DNA of 7,696 bases from positions 1 to 7,696 of the forward strand of contig JAAYZQ010000172.1 of the NCBI GenBank assembly GCA_012514775.1, read 5' to 3'. The notes beneath the pieces are model-generated. The model made no database searches and was not told the DNA's origin. It saw only the letters and a program-made list of their open reading frames with translations. Source of the stretch: Anaerolineaceae bacterium (GTDB lineage: Bacteria > Chloroflexota > Anaerolineae > JAAYZQ01). Positions within the stretch are counted from its first letter, which is position 1. The number at the start of each line of letters is the position of its first letter. The position numbers were made by a program, and so were the translations under genes. Shown piece by piece: positions 1-5,050 of the stretch.

Positions 1-168
1 CGTTGCCAACGTAGATAAGCGAGCGTTCTTTGTCCCCCTTTCCAGCGCGCTGATATAAGACCGGTTTATCCCTGCTCGTTTTGCCAGATCCTCTTGTGTT
101 AGCCCGGCCTGAATGCGGTAGTACCGGATGTTGTTTCCTACAAGCCGTTGAAGTTGTTCTGGTTTCAT
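1..168 (-). CDS. XRE-family helix-turn-helix regulator, N-terminal part (runs off left edge)
   Basis: A 56-residue open frame begins with ATG at 168 and runs unbroken to base 1, so the C-terminus lies outside the window. Residues about 8 to 46 form a lambda Cro/C1-type HTH. A first helix (LVGNNIRYYRIQAG) is followed by LTQEDLAKRAG and the recognition helix INRSYISALERG, with the family's conserved Gln, Ala, Ser-Ile-Glu and Arg-Gly positions. Such proteins bind short operators as dimers and usually repress their own or a neighbouring gene. The ATG is chosen because the HTH starts just after it and no other start codon lies closely upstream in frame. The Shine-Dalgarno match is weak. Only 31 bases separate the start from the terminator stem of the gene upstream, so no obvious separate promoter is visible. 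Composition is about 50% GC, unlike the genes to the right. The regulatory target is unknown; a stand-alone SinR-like regulator or an antitoxin are both possible. Confidence 0.85.
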   Translation of the reverse strand, partial: MKPEQLQRLVGNNIRYYRIQAGLTQEDLAKRAGINRSYISALERGTKNARLSTLAT

Positions 169-190
169 CGCCGATGTCTCAGAAAAGTGA

Positions 191-226
191 CAAAGAAAAA
201 GCCCTGCCAGTGTTCCTGGCAGGGCT
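191..226 (-). terminator. Rho-independent terminator after the DUF4177-like gene
   Basis: A perfect 11-bp inverted repeat (arms 200-210 and 216-226, core GCCCTGCCAG / CTGGCAGGGC) encloses a 5-base loop at 211-215. Read on the minus strand, the stem is followed directly by TTTTTCTTTG (200 down to 191). This is a classical intrinsic terminator. It begins 20 bases past the stop codon at 246-248. On the plus strand there is no T-run after the stem, so it acts in one direction only. Confidence 0.88.
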
Positions 227-245
227 ATTGACCCATCCTTTAACT

Positions 246-593
246 CTAAGCTTCATCTCGGGTATCCAAGAGCTTTTTTCGAAGATGAATCGCCGACCAG
301 TCTCTTGCCCCTTGCGAAGCTACGAATCGAGTCGCAAACGGTTCCCAGCCCTCGTGACATAGCCACGCGAGCATTGAGTGAAAGATCTCATCATCTTTGT
401 TGTCTAGCTGCCTAAAGGAATATCTGCACGGCTGGCCCGCCAGGTTCGTTTCAGTTATGGTTGACGGATTTCGGACACTGCCTTCCACCATAGAGCGCAT
501 CTTTTCTAGTGCAGAAGAATCGGTACCTACGATTGTCAACCCGTACCCATTGTATTGATACGGTGACAACTCCAAGTATTCGTATCTCCCCAT
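246..593 (-). CDS. Small hypothetical protein resembling DUF4177-type proteins, 115 aa
   Basis: The reading frame can be extended to a TTG at 644, but the start is placed at the ATG at 593. A strong Shine-Dalgarno stretch (GAAGGAAGG, 600-608) sits 6 bases before that ATG, and the N-terminus MGRYEYLEL matches the usual beginning of DUF4177-like proteins. The C-terminal half carries the matching pattern: a helix with a leucine and aromatic core, then the motif CHEGWEPFATRF (residues 79-90), corresponding to the family's G-A-x-GWELV block, and a closing AIHLRKKL strand. Between the two ends lies an insert of about 50 residues with no recognisable motif, so the protein is longer than the usual 60-80 aa. 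There is no signal peptide or membrane segment. It is followed by a good terminator and preceded by a plausible promoter, so it looks monocistronic. The function of this protein type is unknown. The family link is a by-eye resemblance; that the gene is real is much surer. Confidence 0.75.
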   Translation of the reverse strand: MGRYEYLELSPYQYNGYGLTIVGTDSSALEKMRSMVEGSVRNPSTITETNLAGQPCRYSFRQLDNKDDEIFHSMLAWLCHEGWEPFATRFVASQGARDWSAIHLRKKLLDTRDEA

Positions 594-598
594 AGAGT

Positions 599-608
599 AC
601 CTTCCTTC
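599..608 (-). promoter_or_regulatory. Shine-Dalgarno site deciding the start of the DUF4177-like gene
   Basis: On the minus strand GAAGGAAGG (608 to 600) stands 6 bases ahead of the ATG at 593-591. It has no counterpart before the upstream TTG at 644, so it favours the 115-aa product over a 132-aa one. Confidence 0.7.
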
Positions 609-679
609 AACTATGTGTGTGCACGTTAACTTCTGTGGAGTCAAACCCGGTCCATCATATGGCCGTTACCAGCTCCAGA

Positions 680-708
680 ATTGTACCACCGTTCTAAAAT
701 AACTGCAA
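680..708 (-). promoter_or_regulatory. Putative sigma70-type promoter for the DUF4177-like gene
   Basis: Read on the minus strand, TTGCAG (708-703) is followed after 17 bases by TACAAT (685-680). The -10 box matches the consensus at five of six positions and is preceded by TGG, an extended -10 element. The -35 box is weak (TTG only). Transcription would begin near 673, giving a leader of about 80 bases before the ATG at 593. Nothing else in the gap has comparable quality. Confidence 0.45.
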
Positions 709-724
709 ACTCCGGATCTTGAGC

Positions 725-740
725 TTTTCCGCCCGGAAAA
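725..740. repeat. 16-bp palindrome TTTTCCGCCCGGAAAA
   Basis: The arms TTTTCCG (725-731) and CGGAAAA (734-740) are perfectly complementary around a CC centre. The A-rich 3' side on either strand argues against a terminator. Its centre lies about 60 bases upstream of the predicted start site near 673, so it could be an operator for an activator of the DUF4177-like gene. No protein partner is evident from the sequence. Confidence 0.35.
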
Positions 741-764
741 CTGCTATCGTGGGGAACTTGGGTC

Positions 765-814
765 GGGAGCAACAAGGCCAAGCGAGGGCGCTGCCACCTG
801 ATCTCGTTGCTCCC
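765..814. repeat. 9-bp inverted repeat with 32-base spacer
   Basis: GGGAGCAAC at 765-773 is exactly complementary to GTTGCTCCC at 806-814. The spacer contains a smaller AGCG/CGCT pairing. No T-run follows on either strand, so it is not an intrinsic terminator. It lies where the base composition changes from about 50% GC to much higher GC. It could be a remnant of a mobile or repeated element, or an RNA fold at the end of the ClC transcript. Confidence 0.4.
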
Positions 815-821
815 TCAGCGT

Positions 822-920
822 TTAGCGCCGCTCGTTGACCACGCGGCCGATTAAAGCCAGAAGCCCGAGCAAGCCGAACGCCACCACCCAGGCCGGCAAC
901 GTCGTCAAGGCACCCAGGAT
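822..920 (-). other. Short hydrophobic ORF end: single membrane helix, remnant or microprotein
   Basis: A minus-strand frame ending at TAA (822-824) encodes a protein-like segment over its last 32 codons. It reads ILGALTTLPAW, then a hydrophobic run VVAFGLLGLLALIG, then a charged tail RVVNERR. This is the shape of a single-pass membrane anchor with a cytoplasmic positive tail. The frame stays open to a TTG at 1043, overlapping the end of the ClC gene, but the intervening part is Gly/Arg-rich and unconvincing. No ATG or GTG start with a ribosome site is visible; an internal TTG at 908 would give only 27 residues. It may be the decayed C-terminus of a lost gene or a microprotein co-transcribed behind the ClC gene. 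Chance in GC-rich DNA cannot be excluded. Confidence 0.25.
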
Positions 921-997
921 CTGCTGACTCGCCGCCTGCCCGCCCGCCCCCCACCCCTTTCGCGCCCTCGTGCACTGAGCGAAGCGAATGTGTCGCC

Positions 998-1017
998 CCC
1001 CTTCGCGCCCCTTCGCG
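998..1017. repeat. Tandem pair of CCCCTTCGCG 10-mers
   Basis: CCCCTTCGCG occurs twice head to tail at 998-1007 and 1008-1017, just behind the ClC stop codon. A related stretch, CCCCTTTCGCG, stands nearby at 954-964. Between them is TGCACTGAGCGAAGCGAA (971-988), which resembles the CACTGAGCGAAG-type phrases that recur between genes in many bacterial genomes. The copies are short, and whether they belong to a dispersed repeat family cannot be told from this window. Confidence 0.4.
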
Positions 1018-1032
1018 GTCCAGGCCGCCCCT

Positions 1033-3105
1033 CTAGCCCCCAAAGGCCCGCCGCACCTCCCCCGCCCGCTCCGGCGCCACCAGCGCCACGATGCGGTCGC
1101 CGGCCTCCAGGCGCGTGTTGCCGTGGAGCAGCAGCACCTTGTCGCCCCGCCGGGCCGTCGTCAGCAGGCAGTCGTCGGGCAGCGGCACGTCGCGCACCCG
1201 CCTGCCCGCCTGGGGCGAGCCCGGCTCGATCACGATCTCCACGAACTCGGTGCCCGTCAGCTTGCCCAGGCGCAGCCGGTCGGCCCGCTCTTGCAGGTCC
1301 AGCCGCCGGCTGATGCCCACCCGGTAGGCCCGCACGATGTCCTGGCGGCGGATGAGCCCCAGCAGGCGCCGCGGATCACGGCGGTCGACCACCGGCAGGC
1401 GGCCCACGTCGCGGGCGCCCAGCCGCTTGAGGGCCACCCACATGGGCTCGTCGGGATTGACCGTCAGCAGCGAGCGCGTCGCCACCTGGCCCACCGTTCG
1501 CTCCTGCCAGCCCGGCGCCTCCCGCGCCCGGGCCAGGTCCTGCAGGGTGACGATGCCGAACAGGTCGCCGTTGCCGTCCACCACCGGGAAGCCGTGGCGG
1601 TGCGTCTCGGAAAAGATGCGCTCCAGCTCGGCCAGCCTCACCTCGCTGCCCACCGTCTCCACGTCCGTGGTCATGGCCTCGCTCACCAGGACGCCCTGCA
1701 TGACGTCGATGTCGCGCCCCCGCTCCAGGCGCACGCCCCGCCGCAGCAGCTTCAGGGTATAGATCGACTCCTTGTTCAGCGCCTCGGCCACCACGGTGCT
1801 GACCACCGTGGCCAGCATCAGGGGCAGGATCAGCCGGTAGTCGTCGGTCATCTCGAAGATGATGAGCACGGCGGTGATGGGCGCCCGCGCCGCCCCGGCA
1901 AACACCGCGGCCATGCCCACCACGGCAAAGGCCCCCGAGGGCGCCGTCAGGTCGGGCGCCAGGCCGTGGACCACCTGGCCAAAGGCGCCGCCCAGCATGG
2001 CGCCGATGAACAGCGAGGGCGCAAACACGCCCCCCGACCCGCCCGAGCCGATGGTCAGCGACGTGGCCAGCGTCTTGAGCAGGACCAACAGGAGCAGGAT
2101 GCCGGCCGTCCCCTGGCTCGACAGCACCCAGTCCATGGCCGGGTAGCCGCCGCCGTAAAAGGGCACCGGCTCGCCGGGCGCGCCCCAGCCGCCGGCGCGG
2201 GCGGCCAGGCTGTAGGCCAGGCCCACCAACCCCAGCAGCGCGCCGCCCACCATCGCCTTCAGGGGCTCGGGGAAGCGCTTCCAGGCGTCGAACAGGTCCT
2301 CCGCCAGGTAGAGAACCCGGGTAAAGCCGACGGCCACGACGGCGCCCACCAACCCGAGGATGGTGTAGAAAAAGAGGCCCACGGGGCTCACCAGCTCGTA
2401 GCTCGGCACGGCAAAGGCCGGCACGTTGCCAAAGGCCATGCGGCTGATGACGCTGGCGGTTACCGCCGAGATGACCACCGTGGCGAAATAGCGGGCGCTG
2501 AACTCGCCCAGGATCACTTCCAGGGCAAACATCACCCCGGCGATGGGCGCGTTAAAGGTCGCGGCGATGCCCCCCGCGGCGCCGCAGGCCACCAGGTTGC
2601 GGATGCGCTCGTCGGACATGCGCAGCACCTGGCCGACCGTCGAGCCCAGGGCCGAGCCGATCTGGACGATGGGCCCCTCGCGGCCGGCCGAGCCGCCGGA
2701 GCCGATGGTGATGGCCGAGGCCACGGCCTTGACCAGGGCGACGATGGGCCGGATGCGCCCGCCCCGCAGGGCCACCGCCTCCATGACCTCCGGCACGCCG
2801 TGGCCCTTGGCCTCGCGGGCGAAACGGTAGACCAGGGGGCCCACCAACAGGCCGCCCAGGGCGGGCACCAGGACGAGGACGATGCCGCCCGGCAGCCCGC
2901 CTCCCGTCCACCCGAAAAAGAGGCGGCCCATGGCGTCGATCATCCAGCTAAAGAGAATGGCACCGCCGCCGGTGCCCAATCCCACCAGCAGGGCGGTGCC
3001 CATGAGTACGACCGTCTCGGGCGGCTGGTAGCGGTCCAGAAGGCCGCTCAGCCTGCGGCTCAGGCGCCGCTGCCACGTCCTCCGCCCGTTTGCTTGCTCT
3101 TTCAC
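1033..3105 (-). CDS. ClC-family chloride channel or H+/Cl- antiporter with CBS pair and TrkA_C domain, 690 aa
   Basis: This is an inner-membrane ClC protein moving chloride or a similar anion. The start is GTG at 3105, 5 bases behind AGGGAGG (3111-3117); a longer frame to 3237 would overlap the permease upstream and adds an Ala/Arg-rich tail unlike a ClC. ClC hallmarks are in order (numbered from the GTG): GHGVP 101-105 (normally GSGIP), GREGP 141-145 with gating Glu143, FNAPIAGVMFALEV 184-197, GVFAP 359-363 and anion-site Tyr449. The position of the internal proton glutamate of E. coli ClC (E203) is Val197, as in eukaryotic ClC channels, so coupled proton exchange is uncertain. Two CBS domains (about 474-530 and 537-596) and a TrkA_C/RCK_C domain (about 617-688) follow. 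CBS pairs commonly bind adenine nucleotides and TrkA_C domains bind small ligands, which suggests cytoplasmic control of gating. The family assignment is secure; channel versus exchanger is open. Confidence 0.95.
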   Translation of the reverse strand: MKEQANGRRTWQRRLSRRLSGLLDRYQPPETVVLMGTALLVGLGTGGGAILFSWMIDAMGRLFFGWTGGGLPGGIVLVLVPALGGLLVGPLVYRFAREAKGHGVPEVMEAVALRGGRIRPIVALVKAVASAITIGSGGSAGREGPIVQIGSALGSTVGQVLRMSDERIRNLVACGAAGGIAATFNAPIAGVMFALEVILGEFSARYFATVVISAVTASVISRMAFGNVPAFAVPSYELVSPVGLFFYTILGLVGAVVAVGFTRVLYLAEDLFDAWKRFPEPLKAMVGGALLGLVGLAYSLAARAGGWGAPGEPVPFYGGGYPAMDWVLSSQGTAGILLLLVLLKTLATSLTIGSGGSGGVFAPSLFIGAMLGGAFGQVVHGLAPDLTAPSGAFAVVGMAAVFAGAARAPITAVLIIFEMTDDYRLILPLMLATVVSTVVAEALNKESIYTLKLLRRGVRLERGRDIDVMQGVLVSEAMTTDVETVGSEVRLAELERIFSETHRHGFPVVDGNGDLFGIVTLQDLARAREAPGWQERTVGQVATRSLLTVNPDEPMWVALKRLGARDVGRLPVVDRRDPRRLLGLIRRQDIVRAYRVGISRRLDLQERADRLRLGKLTGTEFVEIVIEPGSPQAGRRVRDVPLPDDCLLTTARRGDKVLLLHGNTRLEAGDRIVALVAPERAGEVRRAFGG

Positions 3106-3110
3106 CGTTT

Positions 3111-3117
3111 CCTCCCT
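3111..3117 (-). promoter_or_regulatory. Shine-Dalgarno site deciding the GTG start of the ClC gene
   Basis: AGGGAGG on the minus strand stands 5 bases before the GTG at 3105-3103. No in-frame ATG nearby has an equal site. The in-frame ATG at 3138 is upstream of this site and lies inside the leader hairpin, so it is a poorer choice. Confidence 0.7.
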
Positions 3118-3128
3118 GTGCCTCCTCG

Positions 3129-3146
3129 CCGGGCCCATGTGCCCGG
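3129..3146 (-). other. Hairpin at the 5' end of the ClC leader
   Basis: CCGGGC (3129-3134) and GCCCGG (3141-3146) form a perfect 6-bp GC-only stem around a 6-base loop. The predicted transcription start is near 3145, so the fold would sit at the very 5' end of the messenger. A terminal stem there could shield the transcript from 5'-dependent decay. This role is inferred from position only. Confidence 0.35.
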
Positions 3147-3151
3147 GCGCG

Positions 3152-3179
3152 ATTCTAGCACAGGCGCGGTGAAATGCAA
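3152..3179 (-). promoter_or_regulatory. Putative sigma70-type promoter for the ClC gene
   Basis: Read on the minus strand, TTGCAT (3179-3174) is followed after 16 bases by TAGAAT (3157-3152), preceded by TGC as an extended -10. The -10 matches at five of six positions; the -35 is weak. It lies in the 85-bp gap between the permease stop codon (3191) and the ClC start (3105) and would give a leader of about 40 bases. It suggests the ClC gene can be expressed apart from the ABC genes. No intrinsic terminator lies between them, so read-through is also possible. Confidence 0.5.
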
Positions 3180-3190
3180 ATGGAGAAGCG

Positions 3191-4009
3191 TTACATACCC
3201 GCCGCCAGCTCGCTCCGCCGGAAGCGCCGCGCGCCAAGGTAGAACAGCACGGCGTCGACGATCCAGAAGAACAGGCCCAGGGCCAGCACCAGCCAGGAGC
3301 TAAAGTAGAGGACGCCCGTGGCCTGGCCGACCACCAGGAGCAGGATGGGCAGGACGACGACGCCGCCCAGTTGGTAGGCCTCCTGGAACGTCTCGGCCCG
3401 CGACGACACCAGGACGGTGATGCCCAGGCCCAGCCCGGCGACGGCCGGGGCCACCCACAGGGCCAGGAAGACCCACATCAGGTTGGGAAAAAAGACGCGG
3501 CCCATGGTGCCCCAGGCGGCGACGTTGGCCGTCACCGAGTACAGCAGAAAGCCGATCCAGGCGATGGCCACCGCCGGCACCATGGACGACAGCATCTTGG
3601 CCACCAGCAGGTCCCGGTCGCTGGTGGGGGTGTAGAGGAGCGCCTCCAGCGTCTTGCGCTCCTTCTCGCCGGCAAAGCTGTCGGCGGCAATGACGCTGGC
3701 CACCATGAGGGGCAGGATGAGGTACATGGGCGCCAGAAAATAGACCAGCGCCAGGACGACCACGATCTGCGCCTCGTCGTAGCCGGCGATGGACTCGCGC
3801 ATGCCGGCCGGCATCCCCTCCAGGAAGCCCCGCATCTCTGACAGGGTCTCGCCCGGCGCCTCTTCCAGGAGCGGCGCCAGGGCGGCCAGCCCGGGCAGCA
3901 CCACCAGGAAGACGAGCGGTATGACGATGATGGGGATCATGACCCCCTTGTTCTGAAAAACGACCTTCAGGTCCTTGCGGACGATGGCTCGAATGGCCCG
4001 CCAGTTCAC
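3191..4009 (-). CDS. ABC-2 type transporter permease, compact form, 272 aa
   Basis: This is an integral membrane subunit of an ABC-2 exporter, presumably working with the ATPase encoded just upstream. It starts at GTG (4009), and this codon overlaps the TGA stop of the ATPase gene as GTGA. A GGAGG site lies 8 bases ahead, so translation is probably coupled. The N-terminal segment MNWRAIRAIVRKDLKVVFQNKG is followed by a first membrane helix (about 23-46). A short loop of about 35 residues comes next, then a second helix (about 82-110). The coupling-helix motif FAGEKERKTLEALLYTP (112-128) is typical of ABC-2 permeases; further helices lie at about 141-160, 173-200, 213-232 and 236-258. Unlike the two permeases farther upstream, it has no large extracytoplasmic domain. 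One polypeptide probably works as a homodimer. The substrate is unknown. The stop codon is 85 bp from the ClC start. Confidence 0.92.
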   Translation of the reverse strand: MNWRAIRAIVRKDLKVVFQNKGVMIPIIVIPLVFLVVLPGLAALAPLLEEAPGETLSEMRGFLEGMPAGMRESIAGYDEAQIVVVLALVYFLAPMYLILPLMVASVIAADSFAGEKERKTLEALLYTPTSDRDLLVAKMLSSMVPAVAIAWIGFLLYSVTANVAAWGTMGRVFFPNLMWVFLALWVAPAVAGLGLGITVLVSSRAETFQEAYQLGGVVVLPILLLVVGQATGVLYFSSWLVLALGLFFWIVDAVLFYLGARRFRRSELAAGM

Positions 4010-4944
4010 GCTGCCACCTCCTCGCCCTGCAGGGCAAAGTAGACGTCCTCCAGCGACGGCTCCTCGGGCGTCACCCGGTAGATGCGCACGCCCGCCGCGG
4101 CCAGGGCCGCCACCAGGCCGGGGATCTCCTCGCGGCCCACGCCCTGGAGGGCCAGGCGGCCGTTCTCACCGGCGCTGGCGCTGATCCCCGCCGCGGCGAC
4201 GATCTCCAGGGCCGCCCCCTGGGGCTCGGCTTCCATTTCCAGGCGCTGGCTGCGGCCCAGGCGGGCCACCAGCTCGGCCGGCGTGCCCAGGGCCAGCACC
4301 CGCCCCTGGGCCAGGACCGCCACCCGATCGCACAGCTTCTGTGCCTCGGCCAGGTTGTGGGTGCACAGGAAGACGGTGCGGCCCCCTTCTCCGCTCAGGG
4401 CTGTCACCATCTCGTGCACGTGGCGGGCGGCCACGGGGTCCAGGCCCGAGGTCGGCTCGTCCAGGAAAAGAACCTGCGGCCGGTGAACCAGGGCCCGGGC
4501 CAGGGCCAGGCGTTGTTTCATGCCCCGGCTGTAGGCGGCCACCTTTTCCCCGGCGCGGTCGGCCAGTTGAAAGGTCTCCAACAGGGCCTGGACGCGTCCC
4601 GCCACCTCGCCCGGCGGCACGCCGTACAGGTCGGCATAGATGGCCAGGTTGTCGCGGCCCGTCAGCCGCTCGTCCAGCGACGGCGTTTCGGTCAGGACGC
4701 CGGTCTGGGCGCGCAGGGCCGGCCCCTGGCTTGCCGGATCGAGGCCCAGGACGCGCGCCCGCCCCTCGTCGGCCGTCAGCACGCCGTTGAGGAGGCGCAC
4801 CGTGGTGGTCTTGCCGGCGCCATTGTGCCCCAGAAAGCCCAACACCTCCCCGGCCTGCACCTCCAGGTCCAGGTGATCGACCGCCACCACGTCGCCAAAG
4901 CGGCGCGTCAGCCCCTCGGCGACGATGACTGCTCCTTGTTCCAT
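4006..4944 (-). CDS. ABC transporter ATP-binding protein with DUF4162-type C-terminal domain, 312 aa
   Basis: This cytoplasmic ATPase would drive the ABC-2 permease encoded next to it. Every catalytic element is visible, numbered from the ATG: Walker A GHNGAGKT (39-46), signature YSRGMKQR (138-145), Walker B VLFLDEPTSGLDP (158-170) with Glu163, and H-loop His196 in LCTHN. At the Q-loop the stretch GVLTETPSLDERLTG has Glu86 where many ABC proteins have Gln, a change common in this drug/Na+/polymer export group. Residues about 225-312 form the DUF4162-like tail ending in PEEPSLEDVYFAL. The start could be ATG at 4944 or GTG at 4953. The ATG is preferred because GAGGAG (4955-4960) lies 10 bases before it and only one base before the GTG. 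The gene is 106 bp behind the preceding permease and overlaps the next one by 4 bases. The transported substrate cannot be inferred. Confidence 0.95.
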   Translation of the reverse strand: MEQGAVIVAEGLTRRFGDVVAVDHLDLEVQAGEVLGFLGHNGAGKTTTVRLLNGVLTADEGRARVLGLDPASQGPALRAQTGVLTETPSLDERLTGRDNLAIYADLYGVPPGEVAGRVQALLETFQLADRAGEKVAAYSRGMKQRLALARALVHRPQVLFLDEPTSGLDPVAARHVHEMVTALSGEGGRTVFLCTHNLAEAQKLCDRVAVLAQGRVLALGTPAELVARLGRSQRLEMEAEPQGAALEIVAAAGISASAGENGRLALQGVGREEIPGLVAALAAAGVRIYRVTPEEPSLEDVYFALQGEEVAA

Positions 4945-4966
4945 GTTTCGCACACTCCTCGCCCAT

Positions 4967-5040
4967 GCCGGGGCGCAGCTTTGCGCCCCGGGCCGGATTC
5001 ATTGACCCTGTCGTAGGGGCCCGGTGCGCAGCGCCCCGGC
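4967..5040. repeat. 74-bp structured inverted-repeat element between the two ABC modules
   Basis: The ends GCCGGGGCGC (4967-4976) and GCGCCCCGGC (5031-5040) are perfect 10-bp inverted repeats. Inside, 4968-4991 forms a perfect 10-bp hairpin (CCGGGGCGCA / TGCGCCCCGG with loop GCTT). A second region, 5021-5039, forms an 8-pair stem allowing one mismatch, with a 3-base loop. The outer pairing and the two local hairpins exclude each other, so two folds compete. No T-run follows either hairpin, so this is not an intrinsic terminator. The TCGTAGGGGC segment (5011-5020) beside a GCGCAGC core resembles dispersed GC-rich palindromes found between genes in several environmental bacteria, so a REP- or MITE-like repeat is a fair reading. 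The 3' edge of the first hairpin lies about 7 bases from the Shine-Dalgarno site of the ATPase gene. Confidence 0.6.
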
Positions 5041-5050
5041 CCCCCATCGC

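Larger units (their letters stand above)
594..1032. other. Gap of 439 bases without a confident gene
   Basis: This stretch lies between the small DUF4177-like gene and the end of the ClC gene. It holds a leader with Shine-Dalgarno site, a promoter (680-708), a 16-bp palindrome (725-740), a 9-bp inverted repeat (765-814), a hydrophobic ORF remnant (822-920) and a tandem 10-bp repeat (998-1017). No T-rich intrinsic terminator follows the ClC stop codon on the minus strand, so ClC transcripts may run on into this region. No RNA gene was recognised. Confidence 0.6.

Noticed and set aside
81..362. Plus-strand frame of 93 codons
   Set aside because: It runs through the HTH start, the terminator and the end of the DUF4177-like gene in antisense and has no recognisable pattern.
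765..814. Inverted repeat considered as the ClC terminator
   Set aside because: No T-run follows the stem on the minus strand and the 32-base spacer is long for an intrinsic terminator; it is kept only as a repeat.
694..975. Minus-strand frame of 93 codons across the gap left of the ClC gene
   Set aside because: The product is Gly/Arg/Ala-rich without hydrophobic or domain structure, crosses the compositional boundary and the promoter region, and overlaps the more protein-like hydrophobic frame.
988..3303. 771-codon plus-strand open frame opposite the ClC gene
   Set aside because: It is a mirror frame of a GC-rich gene: His, Gln, Ala, Gly and Arg dominate, there are no domains or membrane segments, and the minus-strand frame encodes a complete ClC protein.
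4166..5047. Long alternative minus-strand frame over the ABC ATPase gene
   Set aside because: It is the out-of-phase shadow of the ATPase coding sequence; all Walker, signature and H-loop motifs are in the other frame.
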